IMG/VR virus record: IMGVR_UViG_3300030430_003538
Coordinates: 1-34,722 of that record
Strand: one strand, 5' to 3'
From: a virus
DNA length: 34,722 nt
The position numbers were made by a program, and so were the translations under genes. The notes beneath the pieces are model-generated. The model did not search any database. It saw nothing but the letters and a program-made list of their open reading frames with translations, and had not been told where the DNA came from. Below are positions 20,131-28,962 of the stretch, one piece after another. Position 1 is the stretch's first letter; each line of letters opens with the position of its first letter.

Positions 20131-22500
20131 ATGGCTTTAGTATTAGCAGATCGTGTCAAAGAAACTACAACAACAACTGGAACAGCGACTTATACATTAT
20201 CTGGAGCAGAAACTGGGTTTGAAAGTTTTGGTGCAATTGGGGATGGTAATCAAACATATTATTGTTGCACCGATGGCACTGATTTTGAGGTTGGTATAGG
20301 CACATATACTGCCTCTGGTACAACATTAGCCAGAACGGTAATCTTACAATCAAGTAATTCAGATTCGGCTGTAAGTTGGTCAAGTGGAAGTAAGAATATT
20401 TTTTGCACCCAACCAGCAGAGAAGGCAGTGTTTTTAGATGCGAGTGGTCATATAATTGCATCAGATGGACGCAATCTAACTAACGTAGATGCCACCACTC
20501 TTGACAGCCTCGACAGCACACAGTTCCTTAGAAGTGACCAATCTGACACAATGACAGGAGACCTCACCCTTACTGCCACAGATGATAGTTCTAATTCAAC
20601 ACCAGAACTCAAACTTGTTAGGCACAGTGCTTCACCAGCCGACTTTGATTATATTGGTGGGTTGTCTTTTTTTGCCGATAATAGCGCAGACCAAAATATT
20701 GAATTTGGTACGTTAGAAGCAAGAATAAGAGATGTAACTGATGGAACAGAAGATTTTGCGGGTTTTGAATTATTTGGAATAAAAGAAGGAACTGCACGAC
20801 AAAGATTTATGATTTTAGGTCAATCAATTTTTCATTTAATGAATCAGCAATTAATAAGATTTGATAATATCACAGGTACACATGATTTAGATATATCTCC
20901 CCCTTCTTCTCTCTCAACTTCACAGACCATTACATTACCTGATGCCACAGGTACAGTATCTTTGTTAACAAACACTGAGACACTTACAAACAAGACTCTC
21001 ACAAACCCCACAATAAATGCTTTCAGTGGAACTGGTGATGCTTCTATCACAGGCGACCTTACCCTTGTCTCAACAGATGCTGGAGATACTGCGCAACCAA
21101 CTTTATCTTTGTATCGTAATAGCGCTTCCCCAGCTTTTGTAGACAACTTAGGTCAAATACAGTTTTTTGGAGAGAATGATGCTGATGAAAAAGTAGAATA
21201 TGCACGAATTGATGCAGTAGTTATAACAGTAACAGATGGTAGTGAAGCTGGACAATTAGATTTTGCTGTAGCAGAAAGCGGCTCAACTCCTACTTATTTG
21301 CGTATGGTTGCTGGTAAAAACCAGTTTTTTAAATCTATATATCTTGGTGCTACTTATAATCTTGTTTTTGAGGGTTCAGCTTACAATGACCATGAAACGA
21401 CCCTCACTGTCACCAACCCCACAGCCGATAGAACGATTACCTTACCTGATGCGTCAGGTACTGTTCTTCTAAATACTGGCGACCAAAGCATAACAGGCGA
21501 CCTTACCCTTACCTCAACAGACGCTGGTGCAACAGAGAACCCCACACTAGACCTATTTAGAAACAGCGCAAGTCCAGCAGTAAATGATGTAATAGGACAC
21601 ATTACTTTTTCTGGTGAAAATGATGCTAGTCAAAAAACTACTTATGCAGAAATTGAAACAATAATTACTGATGAAACTGATGGAACTGAGGATAGTTCCG
21701 TAAAATTTAACGCAATTAGAGGTGGAAGCAGTACAACTTATTATCAAATAGGTTTTGGGGTAAATCAATTTCATAAAGACGTTTTGATAGAGAGTAATGA
21801 CGCTGGTGCTACAGAAAACCCCACACTAGACCTTTATCGCAACAGTGCTAGTCCAGCAAATGATGATATTATGGGTGAGATTGTGTTCTCAGGAGAAAAT
21901 GATGCTGGAGAAAAGATAACATACTCTTCAATTCGTTCTCACCCAAGTTCAGTAGCAGATGGAGCTGAAAGTGATAGGTTGGTGTTTCGTGCAATAAGAA
22001 ATGGTACTCTTCTTACTTATATGGAAATGAAATTTGACCTTATTCAATTCAATAGGGATATATTTTTAAATTCTGGACAAACGATTATGTTTGAAGGGGC
22101 TACAAGCGATAATAACGAAACGACCCTGACTGCTACCGACCCAACCGCAGACCGCACCATAACATTACCTGATGCGACAGGCACTGTTGCATTAAACGAA
22201 TCTGGCATTTTAAACCTTACAAACTCAGGCTCACAGTCAGAGCTACGATTATACTGCGAAAGTGCTAACGCACACTATGCCGCTTTGAAAGCACCAGCAC
22301 ATTCTGCATTTTCTGGGAATGTCGATATAACGCTACCAGCAACGGCTGGAACATTAGCTCTTACGAGCGGTGACATTACTGGTAATGCCGCTACAGCTAC
22401 CACAGCTACAAATGCTGACACGGTAGACAATAAGCATATAGCTGTCGTTTCAGCCCTACCGTCATCACCTGACTCAAATACAATTTATTTTATAACCTAG
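20131..22500 (+). CDS. Tail fibre with repeated modules
   Basis: 789 residues, starting one base after the previous stop. The N-terminal ~110 residues (LADRVKETTTTTGTATYTLSG...VGIGTYTASGTTLARTVILQ) form a virion-binding domain common in marine phage fibres. Four divergent copies of a module starting near residues 157, 322, 470 and 564 carry L-L-RNSASPA, then F-GENDA, then TDG. Three carry the phrase TADRTITLPDASGTV or a close variant. The C-terminus ATTATNADTVDNKHIAVV then SALPSSPDSNTIYFIT is also typical. It likely forms a trimeric fibre for host recognition. Confidence 0.82.
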   Translation: MALVLADRVKETTTTTGTATYTLSGAETGFESFGAIGDGNQTYYCCTDGTDFEVGIGTYTASGTTLARTVILQSSNSDSAVSWSSGSKNIFCTQPAEKAVFLDASGHIIASDGRNLTNVDATTLDSLDSTQFLRSDQSDTMTGDLTLTATDDSSNSTPELKLVRHSASPADFDYIGGLSFFADNSADQNIEFGTLEARIRDVTDGTEDFAGFELFGIKEGTARQRFMILGQSIFHLMNQQLIRFDNITGTHDLDISPPSSLSTSQTITLPDATGTVSLLTNTETLTNKTLTNPTINAFSGTGDASITGDLTLVSTDAGDTAQPTLSLYRNSASPAFVDNLGQIQFFGENDADEKVEYARIDAVVITVTDGSEAGQLDFAVAESGSTPTYLRMVAGKNQFFKSIYLGATYNLVFEGSAYNDHETTLTVTNPTADRTITLPDASGTVLLNTGDQSITGDLTLTSTDAGATENPTLDLFRNSASPAVNDVIGHITFSGENDASQKTTYAEIETIITDETDGTEDSSVKFNAIRGGSSTTYYQIGFGVNQFHKDVLIESNDAGATENPTLDLYRNSASPANDDIMGEIVFSGENDAGEKITYSSIRSHPSSVADGAESDRLVFRAIRNGTLLTYMEMKFDLIQFNRDIFLNSGQTIMFEGATSDNNETTLTATDPTADRTITLPDATGTVALNESGILNLTNSGSQSELRLYCESANAHYAALKAPAHSAFSGNVDITLPATAGTLALTSGDITGNAATATTATNADTVDNKHIAVVSALPSSPDSNTIYFIT
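20590..22195 (+). repeat. Divergent internal repeats of the tail fibre gene
   Basis: Four modules of about 95 to 165 codons each. At DNA level the closest are around 21535-21600 and 21815-21890, sharing AACCCCACACTAGACCT, and the blocks around 21420-21470 and 22120-22190, sharing ATTACCTGATGCG. The modules could recombine to change fibre length or specificity. Confidence 0.7.
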
Positions 22501-22510
22501 CGGATACAAA

Positions 22511-22693
22511 ATGATTATCAACAATTTTGAAGTGCTTCATCCAGACGTTAATCTCAATGAAGTGAAAATACGATGTTTTAATTCAAAAACTAGTGAAGAA
22601 CTGGTTGTTTATGAAGATATTACAGGTATCCCATTTCATGCAGTTTTATTACAATGTGTCAGTGTGGCACAAGAATGGGAGAATAATCAATGA
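22511..22693 (+). CDS. Unknown 60-residue protein between tail fibre genes
   Basis: The protein has alternating beta-like segments (NFEVLHPDVNLNEVKIRCF) and a short helix at the end. It overlaps the next gene by four bases. No family is recognised. Its position between two fibre-like genes would suit an assembly chaperone or a small adaptor, which is only a suggestion. Confidence 0.55.
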   Translation: MIINNFEVLHPDVNLNEVKIRCFNSKTSEELVVYEDITGIPFHAVLLQCVSVAQEWENNQ

Positions 22694-24762
22694 CTGTTTA
22701 TTGGTGTGACCCATATCTTGAAGCTAGTACGCAAGGTAATGGAACTACTGATACAAGCACACGTAGCGGAACGTATGCAGCCCCATTTAGTTTAAGTGAT
22801 TTGAATAATCAAAGTACAGCTTCACCAAACGTTCATACATATAACAGTGTGGCACTAGCTGATGGTGATGAACTCAGATTTAAGGGTTTGCCTTTTTCTA
22901 CTTTGTTTGAAAGTTGGGGGGATGTTTATTGTTCTGGTTCAAATCTTGTTAGAAGTAGTGGTAACTCACAAGACTTTTCAACTCCAAATTGGAACGCTGG
23001 TTCTGGCAATGGTAGTAGTAGTATAAGTCATGTTTTTGCTATTCCTGACACTATCTGTCAAGCAATGACAGGCAACTGGACTCATCCTCTCTTTATTACT
23101 CATAATGGTGATAGCAATTCAAGTCAGTTAAATTTCAATGCTTGCGGTAATTTTATACAAGCACTTCAATTTAAAGGTTATGATATTAACAATCCTTTCA
23201 CTCTCTATCACTTAAAAGACACATATTTCAACAAACACAACTTCCCAAGTGGCGCAACTTATTACATGGCAACAGGAACTAGTGCTGTTGAAATAAAGTT
23301 TAGTGCTGGTTGGACAAGCACAACATCACAAGACGGATGGAGTATTTTTGAAAATGGTATGCAAAGTAATTTTAATCAGTGGAGACTAGGTATATATAAT
23401 GATGGCTCTAAATTCGATTTATTACGTATGCCAATGATAACCACCCAACATTATGGTTCGAGTGGTGGTTATGCCTATGTTTATAATTATTTTTCTGAGA
23501 CTACTTTTACTCATCAAGTTTACCAGTTCCATTGGTGGGGTGCTGGAAGTAATTATGTTTATGGTTCGACAACTAATGTCGAGTATTATCAGGGTGGTGG
23601 TCAATCGCAAAGAGACCAATATATATATGGATACGGTAGTGTCTACAAAAAACCTTTATCAATAGGAACATCTAGCGACTATTTTCGCATTTTGACAAAC
23701 GGTTCAGAGACTCATATTGGTGATACTTTTCAATTCGCATCTAACACAGGAGATAGAAGAGGATTTACTGGGGATGCTAGTACAAATAACTTTAATTTGT
23801 ATTTTATGAATAATTCTTCATATTATTTCGCACAACTATCATCAGGTGGATTTTTAGATTGGTTTGGTTCTGGTAACAGACCAACCATTACTTATGGAAC
23901 TAATCTTTCTCGCCCTACAGTCGGTAAATTAAGTCCGTGGAGTAGCACAAGTTATGTACAGCCTACTGCCGCTGTTACCTCTGGTTTAGGTTTTGCATAT
24001 TGTAAAGAAAACTTAAAACTTAGTGGTAATAATTGGTGGGATACTCAGATAGAAAAAGGTAACTCTTCCAATCCAATTGTCATTGGTAACGTAGGTTTAT
24101 TGGAGTGTAATGGTAATAATTATAAAACAACTAATCCAGATATGAAAGTAAATGCTATTGCAGCAGATTACGACCAAACGAATAACACGGCTGTCAAACT
24201 TGCCATGTTTAGCTGTGAGGCGAATGATTATGATGGAAAACCAGTGTTGTTATTGTGGACGCATAACATCACCAGTGATGCAGTTATTACACCTCACCTA
24301 GCTTGGAATGATACAGTCGGAAGTGATGATGTTTTGACGGTAAGATATAATCAATCCAACGAAGGCTCGTTATCTAATATGGAAAGTGCTTGTATTCCAC
24401 TTGAATTGAAAGTGCCAGACTATACACAAGCATCAGATAATTTGCGTTTAAAAGTTTCAATGAGTTACGAAACTACTGGTACGGCAACTTCAAGGACTTT
24501 AGGAACTGTGACGCATTTTAGAAATAGTGCAGTTCCCAATAATTTAGGTATTGTAGCACGTAACCATACCATAAACACTAGCTCTACACCGACTGTTGTA
24601 TATTCCAATTTATCTGGTAACAGTAGTCCTAATGATAGTGTGCCAACATCAGGTCAAACAAAAATAACCAGTGTTCTAGTAGCTTTGTATTTAGGGTTTG
24701 AGAAGAGCGCAACTATAGCGCAGAAATTTCATTTACACTCCGCTGAAATTGAGACTTATTAA
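22690..24762 (+). CDS. Large tail protein, probable receptor-binding or adhesin
   Basis: 690 residues rich in Ser, Asn, Gly, Thr and Tyr. The start (VYWCDPYLEASTQGNG...GTYAAPFSLSDL...ADGDELRFKG) resembles the cap of a right-handed beta-helix, as in many tailspikes. The middle is rich in aromatic and Gly repeats (YVYNYF, WWGAGSNYVYG). No enzyme motif can be named. The C-terminus KFHLHSAEIETY ends one base before the next gene's frame. It may form the receptor-binding spike. Confidence 0.65.
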   Translation: MTVYWCDPYLEASTQGNGTTDTSTRSGTYAAPFSLSDLNNQSTASPNVHTYNSVALADGDELRFKGLPFSTLFESWGDVYCSGSNLVRSSGNSQDFSTPNWNAGSGNGSSSISHVFAIPDTICQAMTGNWTHPLFITHNGDSNSSQLNFNACGNFIQALQFKGYDINNPFTLYHLKDTYFNKHNFPSGATYYMATGTSAVEIKFSAGWTSTTSQDGWSIFENGMQSNFNQWRLGIYNDGSKFDLLRMPMITTQHYGSSGGYAYVYNYFSETTFTHQVYQFHWWGAGSNYVYGSTTNVEYYQGGGQSQRDQYIYGYGSVYKKPLSIGTSSDYFRILTNGSETHIGDTFQFASNTGDRRGFTGDASTNNFNLYFMNNSSYYFAQLSSGGFLDWFGSGNRPTITYGTNLSRPTVGKLSPWSSTSYVQPTAAVTSGLGFAYCKENLKLSGNNWWDTQIEKGNSSNPIVIGNVGLLECNGNNYKTTNPDMKVNAIAADYDQTNNTAVKLAMFSCEANDYDGKPVLLLWTHNITSDAVITPHLAWNDTVGSDDVLTVRYNQSNEGSLSNMESACIPLELKVPDYTQASDNLRLKVSMSYETTGTATSRTLGTVTHFRNSAVPNNLGIVARNHTINTSSTPTVVYSNLSGNSSPNDSVPTSGQTKITSVLVALYLGFEKSATIAQKFHLHSAEIETY

Positions 24763-25382
24763 TGTCTGCGCCTGTCGTAAGCTCATTAGGATACTATCGT
24801 AGCTTAGATATCGGCTCACTTGGTTTCTACATTGGCAACATGCCTAGTGGCGGTGGTGGTGGCGGTGGTGGTGGTGGCGGTAGCAATTTAAATAACATTA
24901 AAATAGGTGTTACTCCAGCAGCAGCTACTTTAACGGATGGCACACCAACCTCTATGACCGTTTCTGGGTCTGGAACGCAATCTGACCCATTCACAGCTGA
25001 ATCATTTAACCAAACACATAACAGCACTGGCACGATTGAATTTACTGTCTCTGGGTCAGGTGAGGTATTCTGGGCTACTTCTGTTTCCTCAGAGCAAAAC
25101 TATGATTTTGCAAGATTATTTATTAATGGAACTCAAGTTAGTTCTATATCAGGAAATGGTAGTACCGATAGTGGAAGTAGTAATCTTGTGAATGGCGATA
25201 CTGTCGAATTTAGGTACACAAAAGACCATTCGGTTTCACAATTTAGCGACAAAGGTTATCTAACTAGTTTATATATTGTTTCGTCTGGGGGAAGTAGTAG
25301 TTCAGTAACGCCAACGGCAATATACGTCGGCAGTGTTCAAGTGACAGAAGTCTATGTAGGTAGTACAAAGGTTTGGGGATAA
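24762..25382 (+). CDS. Tail protein with an 11-glycine linker
   Basis: 206 residues. The N-terminal ~30 residues (LGYYRSLDIGSLGFYIGNMP) are followed by a run of 11 Gly (residues 30-40), then a beta-rich Ser/Thr/Gly domain (IEFTVSGSGEVFWATSV, SVSQFSDKGYLTSLYIVSSG). The C-terminus IYVGSVQVTEVYVGSTKVWG is a short beta repeat common in phage tail proteins. The flexible linker would let the distal domain move; carbohydrate binding is possible. Its ATG overlaps the previous stop by one base. Confidence 0.65.
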   Translation: MSAPVVSSLGYYRSLDIGSLGFYIGNMPSGGGGGGGGGGGSNLNNIKIGVTPAAATLTDGTPTSMTVSGSGTQSDPFTAESFNQTHNSTGTIEFTVSGSGEVFWATSVSSEQNYDFARLFINGTQVSSISGNGSTDSGSSNLVNGDTVEFRYTKDHSVSQFSDKGYLTSLYIVSSGGSSSSVTPTAIYVGSVQVTEVYVGSTKVWG

Positions 25383-25386
25383 AAAA

Positions 25387-26091
25387 ATGATGTTTGGTTC
25401 TGCAAGTTTTTCACAAGCCCCTTTTGCTACACAAGCTACACAGATTCATCTAGGTAGCTGTAATATGATAGGCACAAGTAGTAAAGTATCTGCTGGAGTT
25501 GGCATATTATCAGGTACAACAGATATTTCTATGAACTTTACTCAGTCTTCATCAATTAATTTTATTTTCAGTGGCATTACGAATCAATCAGCAAATTTTT
25601 CACAAACAACAGGTGCGAGTAGACTTCAAAAACTATCTGCGTCTATGTCTGCAAATTTTTCACAAACAAGTAGCATAATTCGTATATTAAGTTTGTCTTC
25701 ATCACAAATTGCTAATTTTGTAATCAGTCAAAGCTCCAGTATAGTCAAACCCTCATCTGCAAGTATAACATTTGATTTTAGATTAGGAAGTACAGGTGTT
25801 GTTTTAAAAGACGCAACCAGTAATATTACTGCTTTATTTATCAAGACAACTTCGGGTAATGTAGTATTATCAGGCACAACAAACATGGTATCTGAATTTT
25901 TACAAAGTCAAAATTTAACAGCTATATTTTCTGGATCGCAAACAATGTCTAGTCAATTTAACACATCAACGCTTGGTGAAATTCTATGGGAAAACGCTGT
26001 ATCACCTACAGAAGTTTGGAGTGATATATCGTCAGATGCAGAAAATTGGACTATTGTAACTGATACTGCACAGAATTGGATTGAACAATGA
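25387..26091 (+). CDS. Ser-rich repeat tail protein
   Basis: 234 residues. The N-terminus FGSASFSQAPFA is a short motif common in marine phage tail proteins. The body is a chain of weak repeats of 20-30 residues with Asn-Phe-Ser/Thr-Gln cores (MNFTQSSS, ANFSQTTG, ANFSQTSS); one 18-base DNA stretch recurs near 25590 and 25650. The C-terminus WENAVSPTEVWSDISSDAEN is also of a recurring type. It looks like a fibrous tail component. Confidence 0.6.
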   Translation: MMFGSASFSQAPFATQATQIHLGSCNMIGTSSKVSAGVGILSGTTDISMNFTQSSSINFIFSGITNQSANFSQTTGASRLQKLSASMSANFSQTSSIIRILSLSSSQIANFVISQSSSIVKPSSASITFDFRLGSTGVVLKDATSNITALFIKTTSGNVVLSGTTNMVSEFLQSQNLTAIFSGSQTMSSQFNTSTLGEILWENAVSPTEVWSDISSDAENWTIVTDTAQNWIEQ

Positions 26092-27545
26092 TTGAATTTG
26101 CGGAATGGTTGCCAGACCAACCACCAATTGCAAGTGGCACAATAACAGCCACCAATGTTATACCAGCAGCAAAAGGATATAGAAGTATGCCATCTTTTGT
26201 TGAATATTCTAATGCGGCAGATAGTACCATAAAAGGGATTTTCGCTGCAAAAGATGATGCTGGAAATGCAAATCTTTTTGTTGGTGATGGCGGTAAACTA
26301 TATAAGCACAACTCTGGTACTAATAATCTTGACGATATTAGTAAGGCTGGTAGCCCAGCGTATGATTTAGTTTCAGATGAGCGATGGAGATTCATACAAT
26401 TTGGAAATTTTGTTATTGCGTCAGGGGGAGTTGGTGAAGAATTACAGGTTTTTCAGTTAGGAACTTCTTCTAATTTTTCAAATTTAGGTGGTTCTCCCCC
26501 CAAAGCAGATTTTATCACTACTGTAAGAGATTTTATTTGGGTGGCTAACTTAGATTCTGGAACTGGTCGCATACCGTTTCGAGTGCAATGGTCAGGTTTC
26601 AATGCAGTAGACAGTTGGACGGCTGGTACTGATCAATCCGATTTTCAAGACTTACCTGATGCTGGTAACATAACTGGGTTGGTCGGTGGAGAATATTGCA
26701 CGATTTTGACTGAAAGAGCTATTTTTAGAGCAACCTACTCTGGTTTGCCCTTAGTATGGCAGTTTGACAAAGTAGAAGCACAAAAAGGATGCGCTTTTAA
26801 ACATTCCGTTTGCAATATCGGTAATCTTGTATTTTATCTGTCTGATGATGGTTTTTATGCTTTCAATGGTGAGCGTTCAACGCCAATTGGAACAGAAAAA
26901 GTTAATGATTTTTTTCTATCTGATTTTGATTCAAATTATGATGATAGGTTATCTGCAAGCGTTGATCCTAATCGAGAGATTGCTATGTGGAGTTACACTT
27001 CAACCCAGTCTTCGTCTGGTCAACCAGACAAAATACTTGTTTACAACTATGTGTTGAACAAGTGGAGTTTGCTTGAAATACAAGCAGATTTATTATCACC
27101 ATTTTTTGCCAGTGGATACACAACAGACAATTTAAATCAGATAAATACTTTAGTGGATAACATAAATACGAATGTTGACTCAAGATTATTTAAAGGGGGG
27201 CAATATGTGTTTGGCGGTGCGTTTGGACAAAAAATATTTGCATTTACTGGGTCTCCATTGTCAGGAACGATTGAAACAGCGGAAGCTACGTTAAACTTAG
27301 GCAAACATACATTAGTAACAAAAGTGTTTCCGTACTACGAGGGGGGTACAGTCAATCTGCAAATAGGCACAAGAAACAATCAATCGGTTGATGCTACGTT
27401 TACAGCGTCTGTTGCACCGAATAATGATGGTTTTGCTCCGTTTCGCAGTCAGGGCAGATATCATAGAGCCAAGTTTTTAATTTCTGGTGCTTGGAGTAAT
27501 GCATTAGGCATAGATTACGAAGGTACGCCAGTTGGGGGAAGGTAA
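26088..27545 (+). CDS. Tail accessory protein, P22 gp10-like (DNA stabilisation)
   Basis: 485 residues. The opening EWLPDQPPIASGTITATNVIPAAKGYRSMPSF is a typical start for this protein class, followed by repeated beta-rich blades (WRFIQFGNFVIASGG, IWVANLDSGTGR, YCTILTERAIFRATY, FYLSDDGFYAFNGE, NKWSLLE). The layout fits a beta-propeller tail hub or nozzle, like P22 gp10 or T7 gp12, that plugs the tail and keeps DNA in the head. It overlaps its upstream neighbour by four bases and its downstream neighbour by one. Confidence 0.72.
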   Translation: MIEFAEWLPDQPPIASGTITATNVIPAAKGYRSMPSFVEYSNAADSTIKGIFAAKDDAGNANLFVGDGGKLYKHNSGTNNLDDISKAGSPAYDLVSDERWRFIQFGNFVIASGGVGEELQVFQLGTSSNFSNLGGSPPKADFITTVRDFIWVANLDSGTGRIPFRVQWSGFNAVDSWTAGTDQSDFQDLPDAGNITGLVGGEYCTILTERAIFRATYSGLPLVWQFDKVEAQKGCAFKHSVCNIGNLVFYLSDDGFYAFNGERSTPIGTEKVNDFFLSDFDSNYDDRLSASVDPNREIAMWSYTSTQSSSGQPDKILVYNYVLNKWSLLEIQADLLSPFFASGYTTDNLNQINTLVDNINTNVDSRLFKGGQYVFGGAFGQKIFAFTGSPLSGTIETAEATLNLGKHTLVTKVFPYYEGGTVNLQIGTRNNQSVDATFTASVAPNNDGFAPFRSQGRYHRAKFLISGAWSNALGIDYEGTPVGGR

Positions 27546-27856
27546 TGTCGAGACTATCTAATTTTAGATTACTTAATCCAGTTTTAGCCACGACTAGACA
27601 AATTGCTGAAATATTAAATAATACCATTAATGGAAAGTTGAATTGCACTGGTGAGTTTACTATTTCTTCTGGCACTACAACCACTACTGTTACAGACCCT
27701 CGAGCTTCGAAGGATAGCATGATATTTTTTACAGGGTTAAACAATACAATGACAAATTCCAACCCTTTTATTAGCACCAGAAATAACGGTAGTTTTGTTG
27801 TAACACATTCAAGTTTTGGGAGTAATGTAGTTGTTGGATATGCAATTATTGGATAA
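27545..27856 (+). CDS. Small conserved structural protein
   Basis: 103 residues. The pattern ATTRQIAEILNNTINGKLNCTGEFTISSG...TTVTDPRAS matches, from memory, a small protein beside gp10-like and injection genes in many phages. It has a helical N-terminus and a beta-rich rest ending SNVVVGYAIIG. Probably a minor virion component. Confidence 0.65.
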   Translation: MSRLSNFRLLNPVLATTRQIAEILNNTINGKLNCTGEFTISSGTTTTTVTDPRASKDSMIFFTGLNNTMTNSNPFISTRNNGSFVVTHSSFGSNVVVGYAIIG

Positions 27857-28211
27857 CGATTGGGCTAGGTGCGAAAAATATATAGAGGCGGCTTTGAAAT
27901 ATGCACATAATAGTCATCAGTTGGGAGATGTTCGGAAATCCGTGGAGCAAGGCACAGCCCAGTTTTTTCCGTTTGAAAAATCTGCTATGATAACAGAAAT
28001 AGTAGATTATCCAAATAAATCTGTTTGCCGAATTTGGTTAGCTGGTGGAGATTTAGAAGAACTTGTAGAAGCGGAAAAGAAAATTTGTGATTGGGCTCGA
28101 AGTCATGGTTGTGATGGGATTGAAATTATTGGAAGGCATGGATGGAAAAAAGTATTAAAAGATTATTTGCCAACATCAACAGTTTTAGTAAAGGATTTGA
28201 AAAATGAGTAA
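27840..28211 (+). CDS. Conserved phage protein with acetyltransferase-like (GNAT) features
   Basis: 123 residues from ATG 27840; a TTG three codons earlier is open. It overlaps the previous gene by 17 bases. The pattern ARCEKYIEAALKYAHNSHQL, DVRKSVEQGTAQFFPFEKSAMITEIV, RIWLAGGDLEEL and ARSHGCDGIEIIGRHGWKKVL is common in podovirus tail operons. The end resembles the GNAT strand-helix at the CoA site (GCDGIEIIGRHGW), though activity is unproved. It may modify or help assemble internal proteins. Confidence 0.65.
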   Translation: MQLLDNDWARCEKYIEAALKYAHNSHQLGDVRKSVEQGTAQFFPFEKSAMITEIVDYPNKSVCRIWLAGGDLEELVEAEKKICDWARSHGCDGIEIIGRHGWKKVLKDYLPTSTVLVKDLKNE

Positions 28212-28962
28212 AGGTGGTGGTGGTTCAACTAGAACCTTAACTTCGACGACAGGTGCAACTCCTTTTGCACAACCGTTCTTAAAGTTTGGGATTGAGGAAG
28301 CTCGAAGATTATATGAAAGTCCTACACCTCAGTTCTACCCAGAAAGTACAGTTGTTGATTTCAGCCCAGAATCTGAGATGGCGTTGGATGCGAGAAGACA
28401 ATATGCACTACAACCAAATCCATTAGTCTCAGGTGTACAAGAGGTTGTAGCTCAAAATTTAATGGGAACAAATCCCCTTCTATCTGCTGCTTTCAAACCA
28501 GTCGTTGAACAAGTTGAAGGCTCGTTGAGTAAGGCTGGAAGATATGGTTCTGAGTATGGCACACAAGCAATGGCTCAAGCATTAGCTCCATTTGCACTTC
28601 AAGCGCAACAAAATGCTATTTCTCAAGCCCCAGCCGCTTTTAATTTTGGACTTGCTCCAAGTAGTACGTTAGCAGAAGTTGGTGCGGCAAGAGAAGCTCA
28701 AGAGCAAGCAGAACTAGCCGCTGATATCGAACGCTTTACGTTTGAGCAAAACAAACCATTACAGAAACTAGCAGATTACATGACGTTAGTTCAAGGTGGT
28801 TCTGGTGCATTAGGAACGCAACAAGCTACGCCTTACTATGCTAATCCTACTGCTGGTTTTCTTGGAGGCGCATTAGGGGCTGGGCAATTGGCATCACAGA
28901 TGGGGGCTTCTAACCCTCTATTATATGCACTGGGCGGTGGATTATTAGGAGCGCAAGTATAA
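28204..28962 (+). CDS. Probable internal virion / ejection protein
   Basis: 252 residues, Ala/Gln-rich. The N-terminal Gly tract (KGGGGSTRTLTSTTG) leads into a helical body (GSLSKAGRYGSEYGTQAMAQ, ALAPFALQAQQNAISQAPAA) and a Gly-rich hydrophobic end (GFLGGALGAGQLA, YALGGGLLGA) able to insert in membranes. This shape, beside two further proteins of the same kind, suggests a packaged protein ejected to help DNA cross the cell envelope, as P22 gp7/gp16/gp20. Confidence 0.62.
   Translation: MSKGGGGSTRTLTSTTGATPFAQPFLKFGIEEARRLYESPTPQFYPESTVVDFSPESEMALDARRQYALQPNPLVSGVQEVVAQNLMGTNPLLSAAFKPVVEQVEGSLSKAGRYGSEYGTQAMAQALAPFALQAQQNAISQAPAAFNFGLAPSSTLAEVGAAREAQEQAELAADIERFTFEQNKPLQKLADYMTLVQGGSGALGTQQATPYYANPTAGFLGGALGAGQLASQMGASNPLLYALGGGLLGAQV

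Noticed and set aside
22690-24762. Target gene of a diversity-generating retroelement
   Set aside because: No reverse transcriptase or template repeat with adenine-specific differences is in the window, and the C-terminus lacks the usual C-type lectin pattern.
24845-24885. GGT/GGC trinucleotide run as a non-coding microsatellite or regulatory element
   Set aside because: It is in frame and encodes a Gly linker, which is usual in tail proteins of this kind. Copy number may vary but no other role is indicated.
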